From: Takakia lepidozioides
Taxonomy: Eukaryota > Streptophyta > Takakiopsida > Takakiales > Takakiaceae
Length of the DNA: 60,000 nucleotides
Direction of reading: 5' to 3'
Assembly (NCBI GenBank): GCA_030704615.1
Contig: CM060733.1
Location: forward strand, 56,236,001-56,296,000
Shown here: one piece after another, positions 21,076 through 30,262 of the stretch
Position numbering within the stretch: the first letter of the stretch is position 1
Layout of the letters: the number at the start of each line of letters is the position of its first letter
Position numbers and translations under genes: made by a program
The notes under the pieces: model-generated
What the model saw: the letters and a program-made list of their open reading frames with translations, nothing else
Told to the model about the DNA's origin: nothing
Database searches by the model: none

Positions 21076-21340
21076 CTTAGGAGACCGGCAGCAGACTTAC
21101 CCAAACGTTGCTGGCAGCACACCCGAGCAGACTGACCTTGCAGCATACTTGCGCAAGTGAGTCTTCCAGCGGACTTCGCTAGAGGACATTATCACCGGAC
21201 TGGTTTGCCAGCAGACTTGCAGAAATGACTGGCCTAGACTTGCAGCCATGACTGCGTTGTATGGCAGGGGACTTGCCAAAGAGACAGACAATGGACGCAG
21301 ACGACGGACTTGCACGCGAGTGTACAGGAGGGTACGTGAA
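21076..21340 (-). repeat. Diverged 9-mer variants flanking the satellite
   Basis: CAGCAGACTTAC, GCAGACTGACC, CAGCATACTTGC, CAGCGGACTTCGC and CAGCAGACTTGC continue the motif without a fixed period up to the intron donor at 21346. Confidence 0.6.
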
Positions 21341-22550
21341 ACTTACGTAATGGCGTTTATTTCGGCGTCGGCATCGTCCACAATGAAGGCATTGGGTCGC
21401 CAGTCCGGCATTTCTGCGAGGAGAGAGTCCCGCAAGGCTGCCATCCACGGCACCAGGTCTGTTGTCCACTCATGCGCGCATATGATGTACGCAACTGGTA
21501 TACCATTAAGCCACTCGTCAAAGACCATCAACGTGTACAATGGGAACTGTTCAAATGCAGAATGTCAGATGCTGCCAGTGTGCGTACATCCACTACTTCT
21601 GCAAGTGGATAAATTGTGAAAGGGATGAAGAGTACCTTGTGGTGATTTGTCCCGAAGGTTGCATCGCATGCAACGATACGGGCATGGCCTAATTGAAGCA
21701 TTCGCTTCTTCTGCCACTCAGTCTGTATGCCGATTGTGAATGTTAAGTCGCCATCGTAGTGCTTGAATGTTGGCGCCAATTTCTCCTCTTGATAGAAGAA
21801 GACCGATTTCGGGTTCTGGTCTTTCCACATGCAGACACTCTCTGCATCGTTGGCATGTTTTTTGAACGTTTGCCACGCCCGTTTCTCGGCCAGGTTGCGC
21901 ACATCCTGCTCCAGCAAAAAATCGTCTCGTGTCCATGCATCCCCCAACCCGGTGTTGTTCATGACGTGCTCTTTATGTTCCATCATGATTTGGGCGACTG
22001 ACAGGCCTCGGCACAGACACTCCATGACACATGCTTTCAATTCCTCGCTAATGTGTGGTGCATAGGCGTGGCGAGTGTTCCTGAACTCAACGGACTTCCC
22101 ATGACAGGCATTCCCTTTCGCGTCTGTATGCTCCATATTGTTGTAGTACGTGAGGACACAAATGTCGGGGGCGAGATAGCATTGCTGGACCCTGAAACAG
22201 CACTGGCAACCACGCTTGTAAGACTCTCCATATTCGGACCTCTTTCTCCTTGGGCCTTTATGAGGGTGAGATGTTCCAGCACCCACAAGAGGTCCTCCAC
22301 GTTTCAGTTTGGGATCCTCCACTATCGCATTGTTGGTGTGCTTGTCATCTGGACCATAGCAGCATTGATACCTGGACATAAAAATCACAATGGATATCCT
22401 TATCACCAGTCTCCCAGCCTCCCAGCCCCCCTTTCTTATTGCAGAAAGAAACTATCTAGGTCAGACCGTGACTAAGAGGTCCCCCGCAACCCACAAAGGG
22501 CTTGCATGAAGAGGACCTCTGTGTCGAGAAGAAGACAAACGCATTAGTGT

Positions 22551-22748
22551 TTAGCTGCTGTTCGAAGAACGCATAAAAAATGTAGGAGCAGTTCCCGTCT
22601 CATCTTCATCTGAGTTGGCATTTTTCAGAGCCTTTTCAATGTCTTTGGAGTTTTTCTCCCACTGAGCCAGCTCAATAGCATCATGTTCAAGTATCTCATG
22701 AAGTGCACTCTGATATTCCTTTACTAGCAAACTTTCCTTTTCTGTTTG
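22551..22748 (-). CDS. Possible terminal exon of an unrecognised gene, 65 residues plus stop
   Basis: On the minus strand a frame opens after an acceptor-like CTTCTGATAG and reads QTEKESLLVKEYQSALHEIL, EHDAIELAQWEKNSKDIEKA, LKNANSDEDETGTAPTFF, ending in TAA at 22553-22551. The composition is that of a real soluble helical or coiled-coil protein (regular Leu/Ile/Ala with Glu/Lys), unlike the low-complexity frames around it. I do not recognise the family. Upstream exons would lie beyond 22760 on plus coordinates, in AT-rich DNA where I find none. It may be an exon of the mobile element or of an unrelated host gene. Confidence 0.4.
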   Translation of the reverse strand, partial: QTEKESLLVKEYQSALHEILEHDAIELAQWEKNSKDIEKALKNANSDEDETGTAPTFFMRSSNSS

Positions 22749-22759
22749 CTATCAGAAGT

Positions 22760-23680
22760 CCTGCACACATGAGCAAAAAACGGGGCTGATCCGCTGGAAA
22801 AGTGGGCGGATCCGCCCCTGACACCGCTTCCCCGCGCTGATAGCGATATTCGCCCCGCGCAATCGCTCAACTTGCGAGCTTATCCGCCGGATAAAAGTAG
22901 ATGAAAAAAAAACCTTTTAGATGAAAAACAAAAGTTAGTTTTCATGTTAAAACAAAGCGGCTAGTCACGTAATGGCTCCACCCTAAAACTCTAAGTAGAA
23001 AATTTCCTTAAAATGTTATGTTGAAATAACATAATTACATATTCAAAACTATATTTTAAACATATTCTAAATAAGACGAAAATTTATTTACTTATTTATT
23101 TATAAATGAAGCTGGGGACAGAGGCCTGGCGAAACTATTTTGATATGAGTTAAATATTGATGTATAATATTACGAAACTGATATTTGGATTTACTAATTA
23201 TTATTCAAATGCATTTGAATCTGCTGAAATGCCTCTTGGATTAAAGTCCATAGAGCCTTTTCCAATCGCACATAGCATCCGATCCAGACAGAAAGTGCAC
23301 ACAAAACATATGCAGCCAAATATTATAATTCATAACGGGACCAAATGCCTAAGGTACTGTCCCTTATCAACCGTTTAGGCATTTTTGCGCCTAATAATTA
23401 TTAAAAACCAAACAGACTGCTTTAGGCACGTTTCTCAAACCATTTCTCACATTAGGCATCTTCATGCTATATTTTTTTTGAGTTAGGCACATGAGAAGAG
23501 AAAATATTTCTTTTTTTAAGAATAAAAATACAAAATAGAAACCCAATGCCTCATGAGTCCACACTCCATTAGGTTTTCATAGGATTTGTAGGAAGTTATT
23601 TCCGCACGCACATATTTTTATTGATTTTTGTTCAATGAAATTTTCATCTTATTACAAAACCACATGAGAAGAGGCTTGAA
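22760..23680. other. AT-rich stretch without a recognisable gene
   Basis: After a short GC-rich part with GCGGATCCGCC-like inverted strings (22790-22880), the sequence becomes strongly AT-rich. A TTAGGCA(C/T) heptamer recurs irregularly between 23370 and 23710. No coding signal or transposon end is found. Confidence 0.4.
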
Positions 23681-23849
23681 AGTTTTTTGCTGCAATTTTC
23701 AGGCATTAGGCACTTTGGTCCCATAGTTTCCGAACAATTATGCCAAAATCTGAAAAATTCGATAAATCAAAGAAATTACAATGCTTTATCCATCACTCAG
23801 AATGGAAAATTCAAGACACTGAAAACCTGGTTACTCCCATGCACCTGCC

Positions 23850-24274
23850 GTCGCCCCCCCTACACCTGCTCTGCCAGACTATGCCCCGATATTCTGCTCG
23901 TACATGGTCTACCCATTAATACCCCTCCACCCGCCTCCCCCTCCCCAAATATTACTATATACTTTATTGAATTCACATATTGCCATGACCGCTATCTTAC
24001 CTCCTCCATACTAGAAAAGCGACAAAAATATACACCACTTATCCTTGCTATCCGTCGTAAGGGCTGGAAAACCGGCCCACTCACTGTTACTTTGGCTGGT
24101 ACTCGCGGCGGCATCCATAATGCTAGCATTGTTGCACTGCACGATAACTTTCATATCCCGATATCTCCTATCCACAAGTGCTTTAAGGCAATACACCTCA
24201 TGGCTTTACGCTCTCTCACAGCTATCGTTACGAACAAACGACAACTTGAATCCAACCTCCCATCGGCTCCCTAG
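23850..24274 (+). pseudogene. C-terminal fragment of a non-LTR reverse-transcriptase polyprotein
   Basis: The frame reads CPDILLVHGLPINTPPPASP, FIEFTYCHDRYLTSSILEKR, KYTPLILAIRRKGWKTGPLT and VTLAGTRGGIHNASI, ending at a TAG (24272-24274) after NKRQLESNLPSAP. The arrangement FVEFTYCHDR-x-K-YTPLI-x-A-x-GW-x-PLTV-x-AG-x-RG-x-IH is one I associate with the C terminus of LINE-like polyproteins common in green algae. No RT core precedes it (the upstream 160 codons are AT-rich and unrelated), so it is a 5'-truncated insertion. The 24275-24660 sequence that follows is probably its 3' UTR. Confidence 0.55.
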
Positions 24275-24850
24275 ACTCCCTTGGTCACCTTAGATAGATA
24301 CCCATGGATCCCCAGGGTATCCCTTAGGGTACCATGTGCTCCCCGGGTACCTCTATCCCCCGGCTACTGGTGTCCCCTGGACACCCTTGTTGTTTATAGG
24401 GCCCACCCCTCAAAAGGGGGCAATAGCCGTGAGGTGAAGTGGCTCTTAGTTACGCCGGCTTTGGCCGATGTCTTCTCTCTCTCTTTCTCTACGGGTTGTA
24501 TGCATGTAACACCATGGGGATGACCCACCCCTTTTGTGCAAATTGAACTTAGTTCTTAGAATTCGTCCTAGTAGTGCGGATCTAAAAGACTCTGCATCAT
24601 GTCGTGTGGATCTTATTGATGACTCGCTCATTGTAGGGCATGGTAGGGCAGGTGATTTTGAGGACCATGGATAACATAAAGAATGAGTTCAAGCTGAATT
24701 ATGTCTTCTAATAAGAATCCATGGAGTCTCCAACCTTTGATCTCTTAAATATCTCTGGCCTTTTGTCCTCCATCTCTACCGGGTGTTTCACTCGTCCGTT
24801 GTTGTTCAGTTTAGAATAGCGGGATCCCTCCATCGACCGCTGACCCTCCG
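24275..24850. other. Probable LINE 3' UTR and spacer
   Basis: The stretch contains clustered GGGTACC- and CCCAGGGTATCCC-type partial palindromes at 24300-24390 and no ORF of note. Confidence 0.35.
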
Positions 24851-24856
24851 CCAAGC

Positions 24857-25420
24857 TTAGCGACACATCTCACAAGTGGGCAGTTCTTGAGCCCAACCCA
24901 TCTCGTCGCCAGACTCCAGGCCCCGGATTGACGTCGTCTTTCCCCCCTTCGCAATTGCGCGCACGGCGAGGCTCGTCAAGGAGTTAGATTTACCACCCTG
25001 AATTGTCCATCTCAGCGAAGCAGGCCACAACGGGCTGGAATTGGGGGTTGCAGCAACAAGGTGATGCTTGACAAGGTGACTCCATGGGCTGGTCAAATGA
25101 GTGAAAGTCCTAGGCACCCACTTGGCAAGAAGCGAAGTGATCTGCACCAGCAGATCCAACACACCTAGATCTCCATGTTTTTTTTTTGGGCACAATTGCG
25201 ACCGGCTTATCAAAGCTCTTTTGTTCATTGATGCCGAGGTCGCTCCCCATATAAAGTTTCTAGCCAAGGCTTTGAATTGAGTGATAATTGATGAGCCCGG
25301 CGACCAAAGTGAAGCAACGAAACAAGTGGAAGCAGCCCCTCTTTCATGGTCAAAATTTCTCCTGCAAGGGCCCATTCTCCCAGAGTTTGATCATGCCTCG
25401 GTGGCGGTGGCGAATTGGGA
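24857..25420 (-). pseudogene. LINE (L1-type) reverse-transcriptase C-terminal fragment
   Basis: On the minus strand the frame reads ALARNFIWGATSASMNKRAL, ISRSQLCPKKKHGDLGVLDL and LVQITSLLAKWV. The order F-(I/L)-WG, LCPKK-x-GG/DLG, and a helix ending LL-x-KWV is the connection region after the thumb of plant L1-type RTs, ahead of zf-RVT. It ends LPTCEMCR at 24857. No catalytic core is present. The final 150 bp recur in inverted orientation at 57590-57750. Confidence 0.6.
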
Positions 25421-26124
25421 GAAGTCAGTTGGACTTCTCAGCCGCGCTCCATCCTGCTGCAACTTCCCATCATTGTGACCCTTGGGGCTCGGATTTGGGC
25501 CTTAGATGGCTGATGGAAGGGCAAGCTCATGAAACAACTGGGGAATTAGATAGGACATGAGGACACAAAAAGCTTGCCTTCGTGTAATTAGCCACGAAGG
25601 AAACGAGAGAAGGACAAATATACAAGTTCAGATTTCTAGCACAGGGTCCAACTCCTATGCTCGCAGGGCAAAATTCATTTGTGTGACCTACAAAATCTAC
25701 TCCTATCTAATTGCCTTCCAAGACTTCTTTATTAGCGTTAACATGGCTTCACCCCGGAGCTATCGGTCTCCTCGGAAGGTCCTCTCGGTTTGGAGTGACT
25801 GCTTTCGGAAGAGTCTGCAAAGCGTTAATGGCAAGCTGCTTAGGTCTAGGTTGCTTCACCAACACGCTCCACCGGATCGCACGTGTGTGCAAAGGGGATG
25901 CCTACGTTCCCACTATCCGGAGGGGAGAGCACACCCTAGCCTAGAAGAAAAGCTCTTTGCCAGACAATATCCCAATTTTCCGCTAATTTCTAGGGCTCCG
26001 CGCTCATTTCTAGAAATAAAGTTCAACAAAGGAAATGGGAAACATATTATCCTAGGCAAGCTTTTATAATTAGAAATAAAAATCCTAAGATTGATTATCT
26101 CTATTCTTATTTTTGGTAATTTTT

Positions 26125-26402
26125 AAAGCAAAAAACCCCTTTTAAAACCAATTACTAAGGCTGGAAATTCACTAATTCTAGAAAAATAGGCATTAGGTAG
26201 GACTCTCTCTAAGCTTTCCAATGACCCATGGCCTGGCCTCTAGATAATTCTCTAAGCCCTTGCTTAGAAAACCCCTATTAAAACCAATTACTCAGGCTGG
26301 AAATTCACTAATTCTAGAAAAATAGGCATTAGGTAGGAATCTCTCTAAGCTTTCCAATGACCCATGGCTTGGCCTCTAAATAATTCTCTAACCCCTTTTC
26401 CT
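26125..26402. repeat. Tandem duplication, about 137-bp unit, two copies
   Basis: GGCTGGAAATTCACTAATTC is followed by AATAGGCATTAGGTAGG, CTCTCTAAGCTTTCCAATGA and CCTCTA(G/A)ATAATTCTCTAA in both units. The homologous copy at 58255-58380 has a single unit, so the duplication is private to copy 1. Confidence 0.85.
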
Positions 26403-26832
26403 TGCCCAAAAACACTTATTATGGCGAGAGAACCATAGGAAATTGGCCCTATAGGTCCAAACAACCCCTAGGCCCTTAATACATACCCCCTAGCCTCTAG
26501 GTCCTAGGTTCAAACTGTGTGAGCCGAGCGGCCGATTCCGACCTGACCACCTATGACATACCAAAACGAAGGCCTCGGGGCCCTCATTCCTCCATTCTAA
26601 TTTCCAACCCAGCCGCTAAGAGGACAACATATCAAAACTCCCTCAATAGACCAAGGCAAAAACAATTCAAAAGGTATTTTTCCCTTTAAGAACCCCCTTT
26701 AAATTCATTACCTGCTGGTCCGTCCTAGTTCTTTTACCCGCTGGTTGAAAACCCGTGAAGAGCCACGTGGCGAGGCGTCATACGCTGAGGCGACGGACCG
26801 CTGGTCGCGGCCGCGCGGATAAAATGACGGAT

Positions 26833-26899
26833 CGTTGACTACCCCCCCCCCCCCCCGCGTGGCTGCTGTCAAGCAGCTTGGGGCTGGGGGTAGTCAACG
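26833..26899. other. Perfect 14-bp inverted repeat (hairpin) with poly-C
   Basis: CGTTGACTACCCCC and GGGGGTAGTCAACG are exact complements, enclosing a C-run of about 16 and an inner GCTGCTGTCAAGCAGC hairpin. In the related copy near 59870 the left arm is replaced while the right arm survives as GGGGGTGGTCAACG. Confidence 0.85.
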
Positions 26900-27010
26900 C
26901 CCCGGGGTTCGCGGGGCCTGCAGCCCGCTCCCCATCATGTACCATCCTTTGGCTATAGCCATGGTGCCCCTTTGATGGCGCCTCGTTTTTGGGAGCCCAT
27001 CAGGGCTCAT

Positions 27011-28248
27011 GGCCACCTAAAACAAACAAGAATAAAAACCAAATGCTAACCAGCTTCCCTTCCCCCAAGGTTAGCTATGGTCCTCCATAGCTTAACCAAG
27101 CTAGGGAGGCCATTTAAGATCAGATTTTTGAGTAAATTAGTTATGCATATAAAATTCCAGCGACAAAATATGCTTGAAGAAATCACAAAAACTTTGCTAG
27201 ATCTTCTACCTTGCTTCTCCTCTATGGGGGTAGAGATGCTTAACAAAGACACACATGCATGGCAAGTAGGTAGGCCTAGCTACACTAGACGTCCCTCATC
27301 TTGCTTCACACCACAACAAAACAAAGAAAAATGACAATGCACAATGGAAAACACAAAACATCTAATCAACCTCTTGGTTAGCTTCCCTTGCTTCGTTAGT
27401 TAGTTTCCCACATGCAAAAGGGCCCAGTGGCCAACAAAAAGAGAACCCACACCCATCCTAGAGCTAGACCACTGCATGGCTAGTACCTTAGGGTTAGATC
27501 TCTCTCTTCTTTGTACATTAAAACAAAAGCAAGACTCTAAAACAAATGACAACTCCATGGACCACTTGGACACTATGGAGGGTTAGAAATCCTCTCTTCC
27601 TCAAGCTCCTACCACTCATTTGTTAGTAGGACCAAGCTAGAATAAGTGCACAAGACTTCAACAAGCAAATGACAAACAAAACACCAAACACAAAGCAAAA
27701 ATGGTAAATGGGCTAAGATTCTTCTCTCCTTCTCAAGATGCTTCCACTTGACTAAATGGGCTACCAAAACTTAGGGGGAAGGGGTAGTGCTCACCTCTCC
27801 TATGGGGTTTGTTGCTCCTACCTCCTCTTCACACTCCAAAGGACTCAACACACTCTCAAATGAAACACACTTGCTTTTTGGGGAAGTTTCTCAAATTTTT
27901 CACTTCAAAATGGCCTTTGGCCTTACAGACTAGGCATTTAGGATCTTTCTAGTCTTCCTAGCACTTCTAGATGCTTCCTCCAAGCTTGCCTAAAATAACT
28001 AGGCTAAGCTTTAAGCCAACAAGCAATCTAGGACTTCACAAACAAGATGCATAGGCTAAGCAAACTCTCAAGCTAGCTCTCTAAGCACTTACTAACAAAG
28101 AACGACAAACAAAAAAACACAAGTGAAGTGGTGAGCAAGCTCCTAACCTAACAGGCAATCATCCATTTTTTTGTTGGTAGGTGGCACATTTCATCCAACC
28201 AGCTGGTTGGGGGCAGTGCTAGATATTTGTGGTCCAAAAATCCCCTTC
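27011..28248. other. Low-complexity stretch without a recognisable gene
   Basis: A-rich, CAA-rich sequence with words such as ACAAAGAA and CTTCTC. No domain-bearing ORF is seen on either strand. It ends at the 5' truncation point of the retroelement that begins at 28249. Confidence 0.4.
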
Positions 28249-28255
28249 AAATGAA

Positions 28256-28987
28256 TTCCACATGAAGGAGAAACATTGTACTATCTGTAAAATGGATAAC
28301 CATTCTACAGAGAATTGTTATTACAACAGAAGGACAGCTGCAAGAGAACCTAGGCAAGTAAGGATGCATCAAGTGCAGCCCCAGCCAAGAAGAAACAATG
28401 ATCATGACCACTATGGAAGGCCTGGTGGTTATAACAATGGTATGGCAGGGAGAGGTAATCCAAGAGGGAATTACCAAGGCAATTCCAGAGGCAACTATCA
28501 GGGTAATCCAAGGGGGAATTACCTGCCAGGGAATCAGGATTATAGAAACAATTCTAGAGCAGACCAAGGGCAAGGACCCAATGGTGAAGAACTGTGTTAC
28601 TATTGTAATCAGGCAGGACATCGTAAAGCAGCCTGTCCATTATGGATCAGACACCAGAATGAGATGAGAGCTCCTGTGAATGAGGGCCCCGTGGTGGCAG
28701 CTCACATGGTTAGGCCATGTTTTGTACCAAAAGGAAGTACAATGATAGTAACCAGAAGCAAAGCTAAACTAATACCTCCAGTGGATGATGAAGAAGATGG
28801 TAATGAGGATGGCAGTGATGTGCCTGAAGATGATGAGGCTTGGAGAAATGTGAAGGAACTACACAGGGAAGTGGCTGACACCATAAGGGAAATGCAGAAG
28901 AATACTGATATCCCTATGGCAGATACTTCTGACTCTGATAGAGAAGATGGAGAGGGTGAAGATGAAGTGAAGAAAGAGGCTGCATAA
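28256..28987 (+). pseudogene. Gag nucleocapsid part with two CCHC zinc knuckles (element B relative)
   Basis: The frame contains CTICKMDNHSTENC and CYYCNQAGHRKAAC, both C-x2-C-x4-H-x4-C knuckles, with a GRGNPRGNYQGNSRGNYQGN-type Arg/Gly/Asn linker and an acidic tail, ending in TAA at 28985-28987. The equivalent protein in element B has three knuckles and reads on into protease; here a stop and a frame change separate them. The capsid part is deleted. Confidence 0.8.
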
Positions 28988-29154
28988 GTGCGGGGTAATG
29001 AAGGGACTTTGGCTGAAGTAATATACCAGACCAAAGCTGAAATTACCATTGGACAGCTATTGGTTGTGGCACCTCATTGTAGGCACAGGCTGTATCAAGC
29101 GATTAATCAGATTGCTCATGTGACAAAGAACACAGACTTGAACAAGGTGACAAG

Positions 29155-29760
29155 GTGACAAGCTATAATGTGAAGCCAAAAGGGCGAGAAACAGTCATGG
29201 ACTTTGATGATTCTATGCCAGTAATCCAATTGAGAATTGGAAGCACAGACTTGACTGATGTACTGATAGATGGAGGCTCGGGGGTGAATATCATGACAGA
29301 CCAATTAAGGCAGAAGCTTGGTCTGAGTAGTATGAAACCAGCCCCATTCACAGTAACAATGGCGGATCAAAGGAGTGTACAACCTTTAGGCTTGATAAGG
29401 GGAGTTAAGATACAGATTCAGAAGATGATCTTTAAGATCATAATGACTGTGTTGAAAATGGAAGATGTTATGGAAGCTTACTCCTTATTACTGGGTCGAC
29501 CATGGATGAAACAGGCCAGGGTATTCCATGACTGGAATTCCCAGTTACTGACTGTACATGATGGGAAGCACAAGATACAGGTCACCACTAAGAAATCTAG
29601 TAGGCTGCCTGCTACCAAAAGATCTCGTGGAGTCAGAGAGTATGACTGGAGGGGAGGACTTGATGAGGAGCAGGAAGCTACCCTATTTGCTGCACACCCA
29701 GAGTGGGAGCAGGTTGCAGAAATGCAACTGGGAGGTCTGAGTTGTTTTAAAGGTATCTGA
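29155..29760 (+). pseudogene. Retroviral-type aspartic protease region (element B relative)
   Basis: The frame codes MPVIQLRIGSTDLTDVLIDG, then GSGVNIMTDQLRQKLGL (active site DGGSG) and YSLLLGRPWMKQ (the LLGR-x-W flap and end region). It matches the protease of element B closely and ends at a TGA near 29760, where B reads on toward RT. Upstream gag is in another frame. Confidence 0.8.
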
Positions 29761-29875
29761 TGTGGTGCAGTAACAGCCACACCAATTGAGGGTGAAACAA
29801 GTAGTTACCCACCAAAGACCCAAGGTGGCAACAGCCAATCAGGAGCGAGAATTTCATGCAGGTGGTTCCCTCCAA

Positions 29876-30233
29876 GAAACAAGAACAAGAAATTAGAAGA
29901 GTTATGAGCGGAAGAGTCGGGGTGGCTCCGAATAACCAGCGTCTCGACAAGAGGGGCAATCAAAGCTATAGCTTTGTAGTTATGGCGGATATTACAGACT
30001 ATACATTAGCTTTACTTCTCACGCAGTGGCGTAAGGACGGATGGGTTGAAAGAACATTATCTCTCACCCACTATCTGCAAGCCCCACAGGCTTACACGCA
30101 CTTACCCGTTCCTTTCTGCGCCAACCATACCTTTATGCTCTACGCCCTACAAGCTTTCCTACAACTGTTTCAAACAAGGCCTTCTTGTTTGTCTGGGAGA
30201 AGAGAGTTAGGGGAATGGAGGATGTCAGGGTGA
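29876..30233 (+). pseudogene. ORFx remnant (element B relative)
   Basis: The frame codes RLDKRGNQSYSFVVMADITD, YTLALLLTQW, LQAPQAYTHLPVPFCANHTF and ALQAFLQLF, homologous to the 223-aa ORFx of element B. It stops at 30231-30233. No known family. Conservation of this small ORF in a derivative that lost pol is noteworthy. Confidence 0.7.
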
Positions 30234-30262
30234 AGAGCACCACGATTCTGTAGAAACAAACA

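Larger units (their letters stand above)
18897..22406 (-). pseudogene. MULE-type transposase with SWIM zinc finger, catalytic core intact, 3' part broken
   Basis: Minus strand. Exon a (about 22371 or 22406 to 21636) ends in ARIVACDATFGTNHHK, with the first catalytic Asp. An 89-bp intron (21635-21547) joins in frame to exon b (21546-21347: FPLYTLMVFDEWLNGIPVAY, FIVDDADAEINAI, second Asp). A 1249-bp intron (21346-20098, GTAAGT...TTGCAG) holding a 100-bp satellite joins in frame to exon c (from 20097: VFRGVLIFLCLWHVRRAW, the C-x2-H MULE motif; IEAYHGNLKAR, probable Glu). After about 19700 the frame shifts; a SWIM finger (CTCPWAMKGNLCKHQ) is read near 19400-19450 in another frame after a second shift near 19510, and an in-frame TAG follows at about 19385. 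A C-terminal segment (SLRICRGQLVDILAKS) runs to about 18900. The 5' end may include an upstream exon, since TGTCCAG at 22378-22372 is a good acceptor. MULE transposases cut and paste DNA in the nucleus. Confidence 0.75.
25637..27010. repeat. Dispersed repeat R, copy 1
   Basis: From GCACAGGGTCCAACTCCTAT at about 25637 to about 27000 the sequence is matched, in the same orientation and order, by 57757-60000. Shared landmarks are TAACATGGCTTCACCCCGGA, AGCTATCGGTCTCCTCGGAA, GACATACCAAAACGAAGGCC, ATTCATTACCTGCTGGTCCG and CTTTGGCTATAGCCATG. Copy 1 has a local tandem duplication at about 26125-26400. No protein family is recognised; the short open frame at 25741-26069 is shared only partly with copy 2. 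Confidence 0.85.

Noticed and set aside
20181-21160. Long open frames on both strands through the 100-bp satellite
   Set aside because: Unit length plus lack of stops makes all of them artefacts; splice sites show that the array lies inside a transposase intron.
14940-22500. Terminal inverted repeats delimiting the MULE-like element
   Set aside because: I compared the sequences outside both genes by eye and found no convincing pair of long complementary ends; the boundaries remain open.
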